Notes under the pieces: generated by a model
The model's input: the letters and a program-made list of their open reading frames with translations, nothing else
What the model was told of the DNA's origin: nothing
The model's database searches: none
From: Paulinella micropora
Lineage: Eukaryota; Cercozoa; Imbricatea; Euglyphida; Paulinellidae
Length of the DNA stretch: 25,000 nucleotides
Assembly (NCBI GenBank): GCA_019918135.1
Contig: WBZZ01001231.1
Coordinates: forward strand, 250,001-275,000
Reading direction: 5' to 3'
Translations under genes and position numbers: made by a program
In this document: one piece after another, positions 23,661 through 25,000 of the stretch
Layout: each line of letters starts with the position of its first letter
Position numbering within the stretch: position 1 is the first letter of the stretch

Positions 23661-25000
23661 TAACTTGAGTCTCGGTGGCACAATTATCTGCATTTGATGT
23701 ATGCGCTTGCATGTATGTATGTATGTATGTATGCATGTATGCATGTAGTATGTATGTATATATGTATATATGTATGTATATGTATGTATATGTATGTGTA
23801 TGTATGTTTATGTATGTATGTATGTATGGACGTAATGTATGATAAAATATATTATGTATGTATCTTTCTTGTGTACGTAACCTAATTTGAGTCTCGGTGG
23901 CCCGAATCTGTGCTTGGTGTGTATGGGTTTGCATGTATGTATGTATGTATGTATGCATGTATGGACATCATGTATTTTTCTTACGTATGTTACCATATTT
24001 GAGTCTCGATGGTCCGAATCTGTCCTTGGTGTGTATGTGCTTGTATGTATGTATGTATGTACGTATGTATATATATCATGTATGATATGTATGTATATTT
24101 CGTATGTATGTTACCTAATTTGAGTCTTGGTGGCACAAATCTATGCTTGGTGTTTCTGCGGCTGTATGTATGTATGTATGTATGTATGTATGTATGTATG
24201 TATGCATGTATGTCATGTATGTCATGTATGTATGTTTCTTATGTATGTTACTTAATTTTAGTCTTGGTGGCACGAATCTATGCTTGGTGTGTATGCGGCT
24301 GTATGTATGTATGTATGTATTACTATGTATGTATGTATGTATTGCTATGTATGTATATATGTATGCATGTATGTCATGTATGTCATGTATGTCATGTATG
24401 TCATGTATGTATATTTCTTATGTATGTTACCTAATTTGAGTCTTGGTGGCACGAATCTATGCTTGGTGTGTATGCGGCTGTATGTATGTATGTATGCATG
24501 TATGTATGTCATGTATGTCATGTATGTCGTGTATGTATGTTTCTTATGTATGTTACTTAATTTTAGTCTTGGTGGCACGAATCTATGCTTGGTGTGTATG
24601 CGGCTGTATGTATGTATCTATGTATGTATTACTATGTATATATGTATGTATGTATTGCTATGTATGTGTTTATGTATGCATGTATGTCATGTATGTCATG
24701 TATGTCATGTATGTCATGTATGTCATGTATGTATATTTCTTATGTATGTTACCTAATTTTAGTCTTGGTGGCACGAATCTATGCTTGGTGTGTATGCGCT
24801 TGTGTATGTATGTATGTATGTATGTATCTATAGACATCATGTACGATATACATGTATTTTCTTATATGTATTACCTAAGTTGAGTCTTGATGCCAGCAAC
24901 CTGTGCTTTGTGTGTAATACTATGCGTATGTATGTACGTATGTATGTATGCATGCATTTAAGGACGTCATGTATGATATGTATGTATTCTTCTCATGTAT
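23661..25000. repeat. (TATG)n array with nine ~55-bp cores
   Basis: At 23661 the repeat changes to the complementary sense (TATG, with TGTCA variants). Nine degenerate copies of a core that reads TAATTTGAGTCTTGGTGGCA, then CGAATCTATGCTTGGTGTGT, start near 23661, 23883, 23995, 24116, 24253, 24432, 24558, 24754 and 24876. Spacing is 112-222 bases, set by the length of the tetranucleotide filling. Copies at 24253, 24558 and 24754 share TTTTAG in place of TTTGAG, suggesting higher-order duplication. A host minisatellite; no gene. Confidence 0.85.

Noticed and set aside
23008..24883. Many long open frames on both strands (MYVC, YIHT types)
   Set aside because: They are translations of the CATA/TATG microsatellite, which has no stop codons in several frames. 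They have no protein-like composition.
23661..24935. CRISPR-like array (regular cores with spacers)
   Set aside because: Cores are degenerate, spacing is irregular, and the spacers are tetranucleotide repeat rather than unique sequence. No cas genes.

Overview
The window is a stretch of eukaryotic chromosome carrying an old, partly decayed DNA-virus insertion. The virus resembles a polinton-like virus or virophage (the double-jelly-roll lineage related to Maveriviricetes and PgVV-type PLVs). The host cannot be named from the sequence. It has spliced genes with canonical GT-AG introns, abundant microsatellites and transposon-like coding sequence, which would fit an alga, another protist or an invertebrate.

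Layout. 1-1014 (+) is an open reading frame of possible transposon type, open at the left edge. 1018-2066 is non-coding and holds a roughly 348-bp tandem duplication. 2067-5436 (-) is a multi-exon host gene; five consecutive introns can be placed with matching reading phases. 5437-6186 has no convincing gene but holds a symmetric G-run/hairpin and a cluster of inverted GGTTGG(A/C)C words next to the viral genes. About 6187-23150 is the viral segment: AT-rich, compact, mostly + strand. From 23150 to the end is (CATA)n, then (TATG)n with nine degenerate copies of a ~55-bp core.

Viral genes in order: a small basic protein; a zinc-binding cysteine protein; a primase/SF3-helicase replication gene, broken; two small proteins; a beta-rich protein (-); a long repeat-built fibre ending in a peptidase-S74 self-cleaving chaperone; a two-TM membrane protein; a secreted Cys-rich protein (-); a small charged protein (-); a virion-type protein with a parvovirus-like phospholipase A2 domain; a proline-rich virion-type protein; an A32/FtsK-HerA packaging ATPase; two unknowns; the major capsid protein; and the penton (minor capsid) gene, cut off by the microsatellite.

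The set is a near-complete particle-building module (capsid, packaging motor, host-binding fibre, membrane-active phospholipase) plus one replication protein. No DNA polymerase, integrase/recombinase or adenain-type maturation protease is visible. The replication gene carries several frameshifts and a stop, and the fibre and two accessory virion-type genes have single or paired indels, while MCP, ATPase and the PLA2 protein are uninterrupted. The element therefore looks endogenous and no longer autonomous, although assembly indels cannot be excluded.

Control signals are short. A TATAAGAT half-site, twice arranged as a perfect palindrome, lies at or near the starts of five genes; a GCGGATAT word precedes three others; and AATAAA overlaps the stop codon of three genes. 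No tRNA, rRNA, CRISPR array or bacterial-type operon feature was found.
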